Below are positions 35,492-43,262 of a stretch of DNA of 64,000 bases, in pieces. How positions within the stretch are numbered: position 1 is the stretch's first letter; each line of letters begins with the position of its first letter. Source of the stretch: Fontibacter flavus (GTDB lineage Bacteria > Bacteroidota > Bacteroidia > Cytophagales > Cyclobacteriaceae). The notes under the pieces were generated by a model that saw only the letters and a list, made by a program, of their open reading frames with translations, was not told where the DNA came from and did not search any database. Location of the stretch: assembly GCF_042432905.1 (NCBI RefSeq), contig NZ_JBHLWI010000004.1, positions 62,001 to 126,000 of the forward strand. The letters are read 5' to 3'. Both the position numbers and the translations under genes were made by a program.

Positions 35492-35753
35492 AATTAATTA
35501 AAATGCCTGAATAGCATAGGTTCTGAAAAAAAAAACAAAATTTCAAGCTCCAAATATCAAGCCCCAAGTCCCAAACTATTAAGGTAAAATTAGAATTTTA
35601 AATTATTAACGTTTTCAAATATAAATTTTTAGCGATTAAGAAAAACATGAAAGCCAATAAGGCCAATAAAAACCTTAATTACAATTACCTTGATTATCAA
35701 ACTTGCTTTTTGCTTTTTGGATCTTGAGTTTTAAAATTTGGAATTTTGTTTTT
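35492..35753. other. AT-rich intergenic spacer with simple-sequence repeats
   Basis: No gene is seen. The segment near 35545-35580 repeats CAAG/CCAAAT-like words, and the segment 35700-35750 is built of TTTTTGGATCTTGAG-like words on the other strand. Such low-complexity spacers recur in these genomes and may have an intrinsic regulatory or REP-like origin; I could not see a clear unit length. Confidence 0.3.
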
Positions 35754-36467
35754 TTATTCCAACTGCCTTCTGTACATCTGAATGGTGTTTTCCAATCCAT
35801 AATATAAGGCGTCACAGATCAGTGCATGACCGATGGAAACTTCATCGAGGAAAGGGATGCTATCCTTCAGGAATTTGAGGTTGTGCAGATCCAAATCATG
35901 TCCTGCATTCAGACCCAATCCAAGATCCCTAGCGATATGGGCCACTTCCACATAAGGTTTTACCGCCTTAACTCTGTCTATATGGTAGTGGGATGCATAA
36001 GGTTCTGTATAGAGTTCTACCCTGTCTGTTCCAGTGCTTTTGGCAGGTTCAAAATATTTAGCTTCAGGATTGATAAATATAGATACCCTCGTTCCGCTTT
36101 CTTTGAGCTCGGCGACAATATCCTTAAGCATCTCCTGATGGGTGATGGTATCCCATCCGTTGTTGGAAGTCAGGACATGGGGAGGGTCAGGGACCAGGGT
36201 CGCCTGCGCTGGTTTGACCATCCGGATGATCTCCATAAAGCGCTTGTCCGGGTAACCCTCGATATTGAATTCAGTCGTCACTGCTTGGGACAAATCCAGG
36301 ACATCCTGGTATCTGATATGTCTTTCGTCCGGTCTTGGATGTACGGTAATGCCTTCTGCACCAAATCGTTCACAGTCCAGCGCAACTTTTACCACGTCCG
36401 GATTATTTCCGCCACGGGCATTGCGGAGCGTGGCGATTTTGTTAATATTTACACTGAGTTTGGTCAT
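35754..36467 (-). CDS. pdxJ: Pyridoxine 5'-phosphate synthase PdxJ
   Basis: 237 residues with the family opening LSVNINKIATLRNARGGNNP, then GAEGITVHPRPDERHIR, and EVSIGHALICDALYYGLE near the end. PdxJ condenses 1-deoxyxylulose 5-phosphate with 3-amino-2-oxopropyl phosphate to form pyridoxine 5'-phosphate in the DXP-dependent B6 route. The catalytic Glu and His residues of this family lie in these segments. It is divergent from yqeY across 61 bases that contain promoters for both. Confidence 0.96.
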   Translation of the reverse strand: MTKLSVNINKIATLRNARGGNNPDVVKVALDCERFGAEGITVHPRPDERHIRYQDVLDLSQAVTTEFNIEGYPDKRFMEIIRMVKPAQATLVPDPPHVLTSNNGWDTITHQEMLKDIVAELKESGTRVSIFINPEAKYFEPAKSTGTDRVELYTEPYASHYHIDRVKAVKPYVEVAHIARDLGLGLNAGHDLDLHNLKFLKDSIPFLDEVSIGHALICDALYYGLENTIQMYRRQLE

Positions 36468-36493
36468 TTTCCTGAAATTAAACGGTAATTTTG
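36459..36493 (+). promoter_or_regulatory. Candidate promoter of yqeY-cvpA-pabA
   Basis: TTTG at 36459-36462 and TAATTTTG at 36486-36493 (exact TAnnTTTG) with a 23-base spacer, slightly long. The leader would be about 30 bases. Confidence 0.45.
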
Positions 36494-36495
36494 TA

Positions 36496-36524
36496 CAAAT
36501 TTACACCTATAATACAAACAACAA
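36496..36524 (-). promoter_or_regulatory. Candidate promoter of pdxJ
   Basis: On the minus strand TTG (36522-36524) and TAAATTTG (36496-36503) are separated by 18 bases, close to the Bacteroidota arrangement. The -7 element lies back to back with that of yqeY and the two share the palindrome TTTGTACAAA (36490-36499). Confidence 0.5.
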
Positions 36525-36528
36525 GGAA

Positions 36529-36978
36529 ATGAGTTTAAAGGCAAGTGTAGAAAGTGAAATTAAAAAAGCCATGTTGGCCAAAGACAAAGATAGATTGAGA
36601 GCTTTGAGAGCGATCAAATCTTTGATTTTGTTAGAAGAAACCAAAGGAGGGGCTAACGGTGAAATTTCTGAAGAGGATGAATTAAAACTGTTGACCAAGG
36701 CGGCCAAGCAGCGGAAAGATTCAGCTGATATCTACCAACAACAAAACCGTGAGGATCTTTATGCCGTGGAGATGGCTGAACTGGAGATCATCAATGAATT
36801 TCTCCCCAAGCAATTGACGGAAGAAGAGCTTGAAGCAGCTTTGAAGCAAATCATTGCCGAAGTAGGGGCAGAGGGTCCTAAAGACATGGGTAAGGTGATG
36901 GGGGCTGCTACCAAATCTTTGGCCGGCAAAGCCGATGGAAAATTGATTTCACAAAAAGTTAAAGCCCTGTTGGGATAA
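36529..36978 (+). CDS. yqeY: GatB/YqeY domain protein
   Basis: 149 residues from the ATG at 36529. The frame is open back to 36265, but that portion is antisense to pdxJ. Typical features are LKASVESEIKKAMLAKDKDRL at the start, EETKGG, and the C-terminal helical domain (LPKQLTEEELEAALKQII, MGKVMGAATKSL) related to the tail of the GatB amidotransferase subunit. The family is thought to act in tRNA-dependent amidation or translation, unproven. It heads a small operon with cvpA and pabA. Confidence 0.92.
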   Translation: MSLKASVESEIKKAMLAKDKDRLRALRAIKSLILLEETKGGANGEISEEDELKLLTKAAKQRKDSADIYQQQNREDLYAVEMAELEIINEFLPKQLTEEELEAALKQIIAEVGAEGPKDMGKVMGAATKSLAGKADGKLISQKVKALLG

Positions 36979-36982
36979 AAGT

Positions 36983-37528
36983 TTGTCAGCACTGGATCTG
37001 GTCATAGCGGTGTTTTTGATACTGGGAGCCTACAGTGGCTACCGTGAGGGATTATTTATCAGTATAATCTCTACGGTAGCCTTTGTAGTTGCCCTGATCA
37101 TGGCTTTTCATCTCATGGACTGGGGTGCTGAAATACTGGCTAAAAACGTGACAGAGCTGACCTTTGCGCTTCCGTTTGTGGCATTTATCCTCATTTTTAT
37201 GGGGGTCATCCTGATCATTAGGGGGCTGGCATTTTTAGTAAAAAAGACACTTGATTTCACCATCTTAGGGTCTATGGACAGTCTAGCTGGAGGGCTTTTG
37301 GGTGTCCTGAAAGCAGCATTTGTGATCAGTTTTTTTATTTGGGTAGCTGCTTCTTTTGAGTTTCACCTTAACGAAGACTGGTTGGCAGATTCCAAAACCT
37401 ACAGTTTTATTCAGCCTATTGCCCCAGTAGTGATCAAAGGATTGGATAATTATTTACCGATTTTCAGTGAGGTGATCAGCACCATTCAACAAATGGTCAA
37501 AACGTCCACGGATGGTTTTATTGATTGA
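36983..37528 (+). CDS. CvpA family membrane protein
   Basis: 181 residues with four membrane helices and the CvpA signature ALDLVIAVFLILGAYSGYREGL. The start appears to be TTG at 36983, four bases after the yqeY stop; no ATG upstream is available. CvpA is linked to colicin V export and envelope stress in enterobacteria; its role here is unknown. The stop overlaps the start of the next gene by 17 bases. Confidence 0.88.
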   Translation: MSALDLVIAVFLILGAYSGYREGLFISIISTVAFVVALIMAFHLMDWGAEILAKNVTELTFALPFVAFILIFMGVILIIRGLAFLVKKTLDFTILGSMDSLAGGLLGVLKAAFVISFFIWVAASFEFHLNEDWLADSKTYSFIQPIAPVVIKGLDNYLPIFSEVISTIQQMVKTSTDGFID

Positions 37529-38120
37529 TAATTTTGATTCTTTTTCCCATATCCTGGCAGATTACCTGATGCAATTGGGTTTGGAACTGCATATCGTCAG
37601 GAATGATGTGTCGCCAGAAAGCTTACTGGGACAGAAATGGGAAGCAGTGATTTTGTCTCCAGGACCCGAGTCGCCCCGTAAAGCAGGCAACCTCATGAAG
37701 ATCCTCGGTCAATTTGTGGAAAAAAGCACACCAATTCTCGGCATCTGTCTCGGGCATCAGGCAATAGGAGAGCACTTTGGAGCCAAATTGGTGAAAGGAG
37801 AACATCCTGTTCATGGTAAAGTACATCGTGTTTTCCGTCAATGTCAGCAAAGATTACTGGCAAACCTACCGGAATCCTTCGAGGTAACCCGATACCACTC
37901 CTTGATCATTCAAGATGAACCTGAGGAATTTGAGGTCTTACTCCGGACTGGAGATGGCGTCAATATGGCCATGGCGCATAGATTCCGCCCTATTTTTGGT
38001 ATACAATATCATCCCGAAGCATATTTGACCCAGTATGGGAAAGAAATTTTGGGGAATTGGTTGAGGATCATCAAGACGCAAAAAACTCTTGGTATATCCG
38101 CTAATATCCCCCATGGCTGA
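37512..38120 (+). CDS. pabA: Glutamine amidotransferase, anthranilate/aminodeoxychorismate synthase component II
   Basis: 202 residues with LLIDNFDSFSHILADYL at the start. The nucleophile Cys is in GICLGHQAIGEHFG, and the His-Glu pair is in YHPEAYLTQYG. It supplies ammonia from glutamine to the chorismate-using partner. PabA and TrpG are hard to tell apart; I prefer pabA because no tryptophan gene is nearby, but the partner subunit is not in this window and the enzyme may serve both. It overlaps cvpA. Confidence 0.85.
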   Translation: MVLLIDNFDSFSHILADYLMQLGLELHIVRNDVSPESLLGQKWEAVILSPGPESPRKAGNLMKILGQFVEKSTPILGICLGHQAIGEHFGAKLVKGEHPVHGKVHRVFRQCQQRLLANLPESFEVTRYHSLIIQDEPEEFEVLLRTGDGVNMAMAHRFRPIFGIQYHPEAYLTQYGKEILGNWLRIIKTQKTLGISANIPHG

Positions 38121-38410
38121 AAATAGCCTTGTTTTTCAAAGGGATGATATTTTTCGGCATTGAATTATTATTCAGGTATTTTGATCCAATCCTTCAGGTG
38201 AGGTAATTTAGCTTACAGAGCTTCCTTATTTAAATTAACTTCCAACAACTCTCCCCTCACTTATTTTTATGACTAAAATCCGGTCCTTTTAACTGTATTT
38301 AATCTCAGGTAATGCACCGAAAAGGGTATTCCTGAAATATACGCTCGTTTCAGTTATGGTTTTCAATCCTTTTAGGATCTATCCTTTTTTTCAAAAAATC
38401 AATTTCTCTC
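38121..38410. other. Intergenic region without visible gene
   Basis: About 290 bases between pabA and the dnaN terminator. No frame with protein-like composition, hairpin or repeat unit stands out. Confidence 0.3.
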
Positions 38411-38414
38411 CAAC

Positions 38415-38442
38415 AAAAAAGCCCCTACTTTGCAGCAGGGGC
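38415..38442 (-). terminator. Terminator after dnaN
   Basis: On the minus strand GCCCCTGC and GTAGGGGC form a stem with one mismatch, followed by a T run (TTTTTTG). It lies about 20 bases beyond the dnaN stop. Confidence 0.75.
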
Positions 38443-38464
38443 CCAAATTATTTTTGGTGTATTT

Positions 38465-39589
38465 TTAAACGTAATTGTTCAACATCACCGGCATTACCAG
38501 CATCAGGATATCTTCATTTTCAGAAGTATCTGAAGGCACGATAAGACCTGCTCTGTTTGGTGCAGAGAACTGTAAGGTTACCTGCTTAGAGTCAAGGTTA
38601 TTCAGCATTTCGACCAGGAACTTAGCATTGAAGCCAATTTCGATGTCCTCGCCATCATGCTCGCAGGAAAGTCTTTCGTTGGCTTCGTTGGAAAAGTCAA
38701 GGTCTTCGGCGGATATCTGCAGTTCGCTTCCGGTCAACTTCAACCTTACCTGATGGGTGGTTTTGTTGGCATAAATCGCAATCCTTCTCAAGGAACCCAA
38801 GAATTCCAATCTATCGATGGTCATGTGGTTAGGGTTGTCCACAGGAATTACATTTTCATAATCCGGGAATCGCTCATCGATCAATCTACAGATCATTTTG
38901 ATGCTGTTAAATTTAAAGTAAGCATTGGAGTTGTTGAACTCTACGGATACCGGAACATTTTCAGAAGGAAGTGTAGATTTCAATAGGTTCAGGGCTTTTC
39001 TTGGGATGATCAAGCTCGCTGCATCTGCAGAAGCGACGTCAACTCTTCTATATCTTACAAGCCTATGTCCATCAGTAGCGACGAAAGTCGCATTGGTGCT
39101 GCTCAGATTAATGTAGACGCCGGTCATGGCTGGTCTCAGCTCATCATTGCTTGTTGCAAAGATGGTATTGCTGATGGCGCTGCTCAATACTTCAGTGGAC
39201 ATATCCACAGCTGTAGCGTTGGTTACAGTTGGGATCTTAGGGAAGTCAGTAGCATTTTCGCCTGCCAATTTATAGCGGCCGTTGTCTGAACTGATCTCCA
39301 CACTGTAGGTGTCATGGTCAATACTGAAAGTTACCGGTTGCTCAGGTAGGTTTTTCAGCGTCTCAATAAGGATCTTTGCCGGCACGGCAATGTTTCCGTC
39401 TTCTTTCGCTTCCACCTCGATTTCAGTCATCATGGAAGTTTGCAGATCAGAAGCGGTAATGGTCAATTTTCCTTCTTTGATTTCAAAAAGAAAGTTTTCC
39501 AAAATCGGCACTACAGGGTTTGTGGTCACCACGCCGTTGATCGTTGAAAGTTGCTTTAGTAGAGCAGAAGAAGAAACAATAAATTTCAT
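38465..39589 (-). CDS. dnaN: DNA polymerase III subunit beta (sliding clamp)
   Basis: 374 residues, the usual length. The three clamp domains are recognised by MKFIVSSSALLKQLSTINGV at the start, DVSTEVL-like boundary (AVDMSTEVLSSAISNTIFAT), FVATDGHRLVRYR in domain 2, and the C-terminal MLVMPVMLNNYV. The clamp tethers the replicative polymerase and mismatch repair proteins such as MutL. dnaA and recF are not next to it here; it follows gldG with a 142-base gap, so it may have its own promoter. Confidence 0.97.
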   Translation of the reverse strand: MKFIVSSSALLKQLSTINGVVTTNPVVPILENFLFEIKEGKLTITASDLQTSMMTEIEVEAKEDGNIAVPAKILIETLKNLPEQPVTFSIDHDTYSVEISSDNGRYKLAGENATDFPKIPTVTNATAVDMSTEVLSSAISNTIFATSNDELRPAMTGVYINLSSTNATFVATDGHRLVRYRRVDVASADAASLIIPRKALNLLKSTLPSENVPVSVEFNNSNAYFKFNSIKMICRLIDERFPDYENVIPVDNPNHMTIDRLEFLGSLRRIAIYANKTTHQVRLKLTGSELQISAEDLDFSNEANERLSCEHDGEDIEIGFNAKFLVEMLNNLDSKQVTLQFSAPNRAGLIVPSDTSENEDILMLVMPVMLNNYV

Positions 39590-39731
39590 ATAGAAAGGGC
39601 TTATGTTTTAGCTATTTTTTGAACAGGGTAAATTTATAAATAAAATCATTAAAGCAGCCTTTTGACTGCAAAAATCCTTGAAATATTGAAAAACTGTTGT
39701 CATGGAAAGTGCCTTTTCATCAATTTTTCAA

Positions 39732-41414
39732 TTACTGTGCATACTGTTTCTTTTTCCATGTCACCCATACCAAGCCCAACAGAATAAAGAACAACACAGG
39801 TCCGAGAACATTGATGGCCTGCCATTTGGTCTTTTCTTCCCTTACTTTCATTTTGTTCAAGGGTCTGATTTGAAGTGTTTTGGTCCTTGTGGACATGATG
39901 CCGTCTGGGTCCAACAGGTAATTGACCGCATTTTGAAGTAATTGGCGGTTGGCATACTGGGTATTGTTAAAAGGATCCTCGCCTATTGGCAACGGATTGC
40001 CATCAGCAAAGCTTTTTTGGCTTTTGAATAGCAGGCCTGAGCCGGCCACCAGTATCCGGCCATCATTGGAATGGTCCAGGAAGCTGTCTTTGTTGATCCC
40101 TGTAGGAAGGAACCTGTTTTTGAAAAATGAGGTGAAATTTCCTTCCAATAAGTAAAGCAGGGGTAAGTTTTTGCTTCCAAAATCATTCAAATCAGGTTCA
40201 TTGGCCATGTCTTCAAATGCAAGTCTGACCGGAGCAGCAAGTTTTCTGCTGAATTCCGAACCAAAGATCAGGGGAATTTTGGTCACGCCATCGGCTTTGA
40301 CAGTATCCAATGAACTGCTAAAACGGAACATGACCTGATCCAAGCCTTTGGTGATGGGGTGCTTTGCCATCCTACCTGCGGCGATGTAAAATGGCCAAGG
40401 AAGAGGGATGATTTGTTCTGAATCCCCAAAATTTCCGGCCATCACCGGATGGTAACCGAAGTTCAAATCCTGAATCAGGTCTTTATTGACCCTAATGCCA
40501 TACCTGAAGAGCAGCTGATCCAATCCATGTTCCAAAGGCAGCGCGAATGTCCCATCGCCTCCTGCATCTTTGAGGTCATAGTCCATGGCGTCGACCAGGA
40601 AAATCAGGTTGCCACCTTTCATCAGGTATTGATCAAGAAAATAGATTTCCTTTTCCGAATAACTTTCTTTGGGCCCAGCGATGATCAGAATATCGAAAGG
40701 ATCCAAATCTTCTGTTTTGTTGGCCTGTTCAAGCGGCACTTTGAAGACTTCATATTGGTCTACCAGTGCTTCAACGATTCCAAAACCATCATCCTCTGCC
40801 ATTTCTCCATTGCTCATGGTCATGCCGATAGAGAACTCTTGGTTGCTGCTGATTTTCTTGATGGCCTGAATCAATTCGAATTCCAGGTTTTCAATGGAAT
40901 GGTTCAGTTTTTCATCTGAAGTCATTCCTTTTTCCCCTTTTAAAAGCAGCGTCCCGGTTTCGTATTCTTCATTTCTGACCACTACTCCCGGAAAAATCAG
41001 TTTACTTTGCTGACCTCCATCTTCAGAAATAAAAAGATTGGTAGGGTTGATGCCATAGCTGGCCAAGTCCACAATATAATCCTCCCTCACATCAGCAGGG
41101 AGAGATAAAGGATCTTCATAATAGAAGGTGATTTTTTCACTGCTGTAAGCGTTGAAGGTCCGGATTGTTTCTTCAATAGCGCGCTGCAGGCGGCGCATGC
41201 CTCCAGGGAGTTTGCCTGTCAGCAGAATCTCCACTTCGATTGGCTCTTCCAATGATTCCAATACCCCAATACTTGCAGGATGAAGGCTGTATCTTTTTTC
41301 GGCCGTCAGGTCCAGACGGAAAGGGAAAAGGCGTACCAAAAGTCCAAGAAGTAGTATGATGGCGATTACGCCTGTCAGGATTTTCACTGTTTGCGGAAAA
41401 GGACTTTTTTTCAT
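39732..41414 (-). CDS. gldG: Gliding-motility ABC transporter, GldG substrate-binding component
   Basis: 560 residues with a membrane helix at each end (ILTGVIAIILLLGLLV near the N-terminus; VLGPVLFFILLGLVWVTW near the C-terminus) and a large periplasmic part of the ABC-type uncharacterised-transport (DUF4350-like) family, opening with LDLTAEKRYSLHPAS. Its start overlaps the stop of gldF by 4 bases. GldA, GldF and GldG together form the ABC transporter first described for Flavobacterium gliding. Bacteria without gliding also keep it, so motility cannot be assumed. Confidence 0.93.
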   Translation of the reverse strand: MKKSPFPQTVKILTGVIAIILLLGLLVRLFPFRLDLTAEKRYSLHPASIGVLESLEEPIEVEILLTGKLPGGMRRLQRAIEETIRTFNAYSSEKITFYYEDPLSLPADVREDYIVDLASYGINPTNLFISEDGGQQSKLIFPGVVVRNEEYETGTLLLKGEKGMTSDEKLNHSIENLEFELIQAIKKISSNQEFSIGMTMSNGEMAEDDGFGIVEALVDQYEVFKVPLEQANKTEDLDPFDILIIAGPKESYSEKEIYFLDQYLMKGGNLIFLVDAMDYDLKDAGGDGTFALPLEHGLDQLLFRYGIRVNKDLIQDLNFGYHPVMAGNFGDSEQIIPLPWPFYIAAGRMAKHPITKGLDQVMFRFSSSLDTVKADGVTKIPLIFGSEFSRKLAAPVRLAFEDMANEPDLNDFGSKNLPLLYLLEGNFTSFFKNRFLPTGINKDSFLDHSNDGRILVAGSGLLFKSQKSFADGNPLPIGEDPFNNTQYANRQLLQNAVNYLLDPDGIMSTRTKTLQIRPLNKMKVREEKTKWQAINVLGPVLFFILLGLVWVTWKKKQYAQ

Positions 41415-42133
41415 CTTTTTCTGATTAAAATTCCTGCTAAACCCAACATCAGGACAATGATGCTCAGGAAATAAGCCAGATTAATACCGTCAATCACTCC
41501 CCTGGCCATACTTTGGTAATGGTAGCTGAGACTCAATTCTTCCAGAAATAGGGCGAAGGGGCTCATTACATTCAACTGTACCAAAGCCGTTAATCCAAAA
41601 TATAGTAAAAATGAAATAAATACTCCCGAGATGAAAGCCACCATTTGATGGGAAGTAAGGGAGGATGCAAATATTCCTATGGCTGCAAAAACCGCACTGA
41701 TCATGATCAGGCCGATCCAAGAACCGAAGAAACCGGCATGGTCAATATTGCCTACAGGGTCTCCTAATTCAACTATACTAAAATAATAGATCAAAGTCGG
41801 AATAATGGCGATGATGATCAAGGTGAGGGCAGCAAAGTACTTGGCCAAAATAATCTTGTTGATGCTCAGAGGGGAGGTCATCAACAATTCCCAAGTTCCG
41901 GATTTCTTTTCCTCGGCGATCATTTTCATGGTGATGGCAGGGATAAGGAAAACAAGCACAAATGGTGTATAGATAAAGAGCGCTTCCAAATCCGCAAAAC
42001 CATATTCCAGGACTGAAGTGTCCGGGAATACCCAGATGATGAGACCCAGAGACACCAGAAAGACGGAAAGTATCAAGTAACCACTGAGGTTGCTCAGAAA
42101 ACCATTGATTTCTTTCCAATACAATGCCGACAT
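41411..42133 (-). CDS. gldF: Gliding-motility ABC transporter permease GldF
   Basis: 240 residues, six membrane helices. MSALYWKEINGFLSNLSGYL at the start, a Glu/Lys-rich KMIAEEKKSGTWELLMTSPL loop and IILAKYFAALTLI are typical of the NosY/GldF type of ABC-2 permease. It begins 1-2 bases after gldA and overlaps gldG by 4 bases, so the three genes are one operon. Confidence 0.94.
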   Translation of the reverse strand: MSALYWKEINGFLSNLSGYLILSVFLVSLGLIIWVFPDTSVLEYGFADLEALFIYTPFVLVFLIPAITMKMIAEEKKSGTWELLMTSPLSINKIILAKYFAALTLIIIAIIPTLIYYFSIVELGDPVGNIDHAGFFGSWIGLIMISAVFAAIGIFASSLTSHQMVAFISGVFISFLLYFGLTALVQLNVMSPFALFLEELSLSYHYQSMARGVIDGINLAYFLSIIVLMLGLAGILIRKR

Positions 42134-42134
42134 A

Positions 42135-43046
42135 TTATTTCTTTTGGGTGATTTGGTGAAATATGCTTTCCAGGTTGTGTTCTTGTTGCTGAATGCTGAT
42201 CAATGTGAGGTTTTTGTCCTGTATGATCTGCAGGGCCTGTTTTCTAGCAGAACTGCTGTCATTGACCGTGATGGCGATGCCAAACTCTTTTCCTTCCATC
42301 CAGGTTGTTTCTCCCAGTGCTTCAAACCATTCCAGGCTGGGTTTTTCTTCCAATTCAATCAAAATTGTAGAAGTCCGGCTTTCTGCTTTGAGGTTTTTCA
42401 GCAGGTCAGCGGCGACGATTTGACCTTGGTTGATGATGACCACTTTATCACATATGGCTTCTACTTCCTGCATGATATGTGTACTGAGGATCAGGGTTTT
42501 GTTTTGGCTGATGTCTTTGATCAGTTTTCTGATTTCTACCAATTGGTTTGGATCCAAGCCTGTAGTGGGTTCATCAAGTATGATCACCTCAGGGTCATGG
42601 ATGAGTGCTTTTGCCAGGCCGACTCGCTGACGGTAACCTTTGGAAAGTTGGCTGATTTTTTTGTGGGCCTCCCTTTCCAATCCGCATAAGGGGATGAGTT
42701 CTTCAATCCTGTTTTTGAGTAGGTCACCCCTCATCCCGTAAATTCCACCGACAAAGTTTAAAAATTCCCTAACATACATGTCCAGGTATAGAGGATTGTG
42801 TTCCGGTAAATACCCTACCAGTTTACTTACCCCTTTTGGTTTATCCAGTACAGAAATACCATTGATGCGAACATCTCCATCATTGGGCATGAGGAAGCCG
42901 GTAGCAATTTTCATGGTTGTGGATTTCCCTGCGCCATTTGGACCCAAAAAACCCAACACCTGTCCTTTTTCAGCGGTAAAGGATACCCTGTCCAATGCTT
43001 TTTGTTTGCCGTAAATTTTGGTCAGATCGATTACTTCTAAGGACAT
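42135..43046 (-). CDS. gldA: Gliding-motility ABC transporter ATP-binding subunit GldA
   Basis: 303 residues. Walker A is GPNGAGKST, the signature is LSKGYRQRVG, and Walker B is VIILDEPTTGLDP; a C-terminal accessory domain of about 80 residues follows. It powers the GldF/GldG membrane part. It is the first gene of the operon; a terminator for the upstream DUF5686 gene lies in the 216-base gap before it, so gldA should have its own promoter there. Confidence 0.94.
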   Translation of the reverse strand: MSLEVIDLTKIYGKQKALDRVSFTAEKGQVLGFLGPNGAGKSTTMKIATGFLMPNDGDVRINGISVLDKPKGVSKLVGYLPEHNPLYLDMYVREFLNFVGGIYGMRGDLLKNRIEELIPLCGLEREAHKKISQLSKGYRQRVGLAKALIHDPEVIILDEPTTGLDPNQLVEIRKLIKDISQNKTLILSTHIMQEVEAICDKVVIINQGQIVAADLLKNLKAESRTSTILIELEEKPSLEWFEALGETTWMEGKEFGIAITVNDSSSARKQALQIIQDKNLTLISIQQQEHNLESIFHQITQKK

Positions 43047-43097
43047 GTAGCTTCAATTAGGCAGCTAAAATAGGGAGAATTATGAAAGTCTAAAAAC

Positions 43098-43122
43098 CAA
43101 AAAAGGCTTCAAAGAAGCCCCG
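43098..43122 (-). terminator. Terminator after the DUF5686 gene
   Basis: On the minus strand GGCTTC, loop TTT, GAAGCC, then TTTTTTGG. It lies about 140 bases beyond the DUF5686 stop and 52 bases before gldA. Confidence 0.65.
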
Positions 43123-43262
43123 TGAAAGATAAAACAGCCATTGACTGCTAAATCTTTATTGATATTAAACCTTACATGTGCTAAGATAGAACAGGATTTT
43201 TGAATTTGCAAATTGGGTTTATTGCTTAAATGCCACTAAGGCTCAAAGGCACAAATTTTTAA

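Noticed and set aside
36265..36528. Longer N-terminus for YqeY
   Set aside because: The extra part is antisense to pdxJ and spans the promoter region; the family starts at the ATG at 36529.
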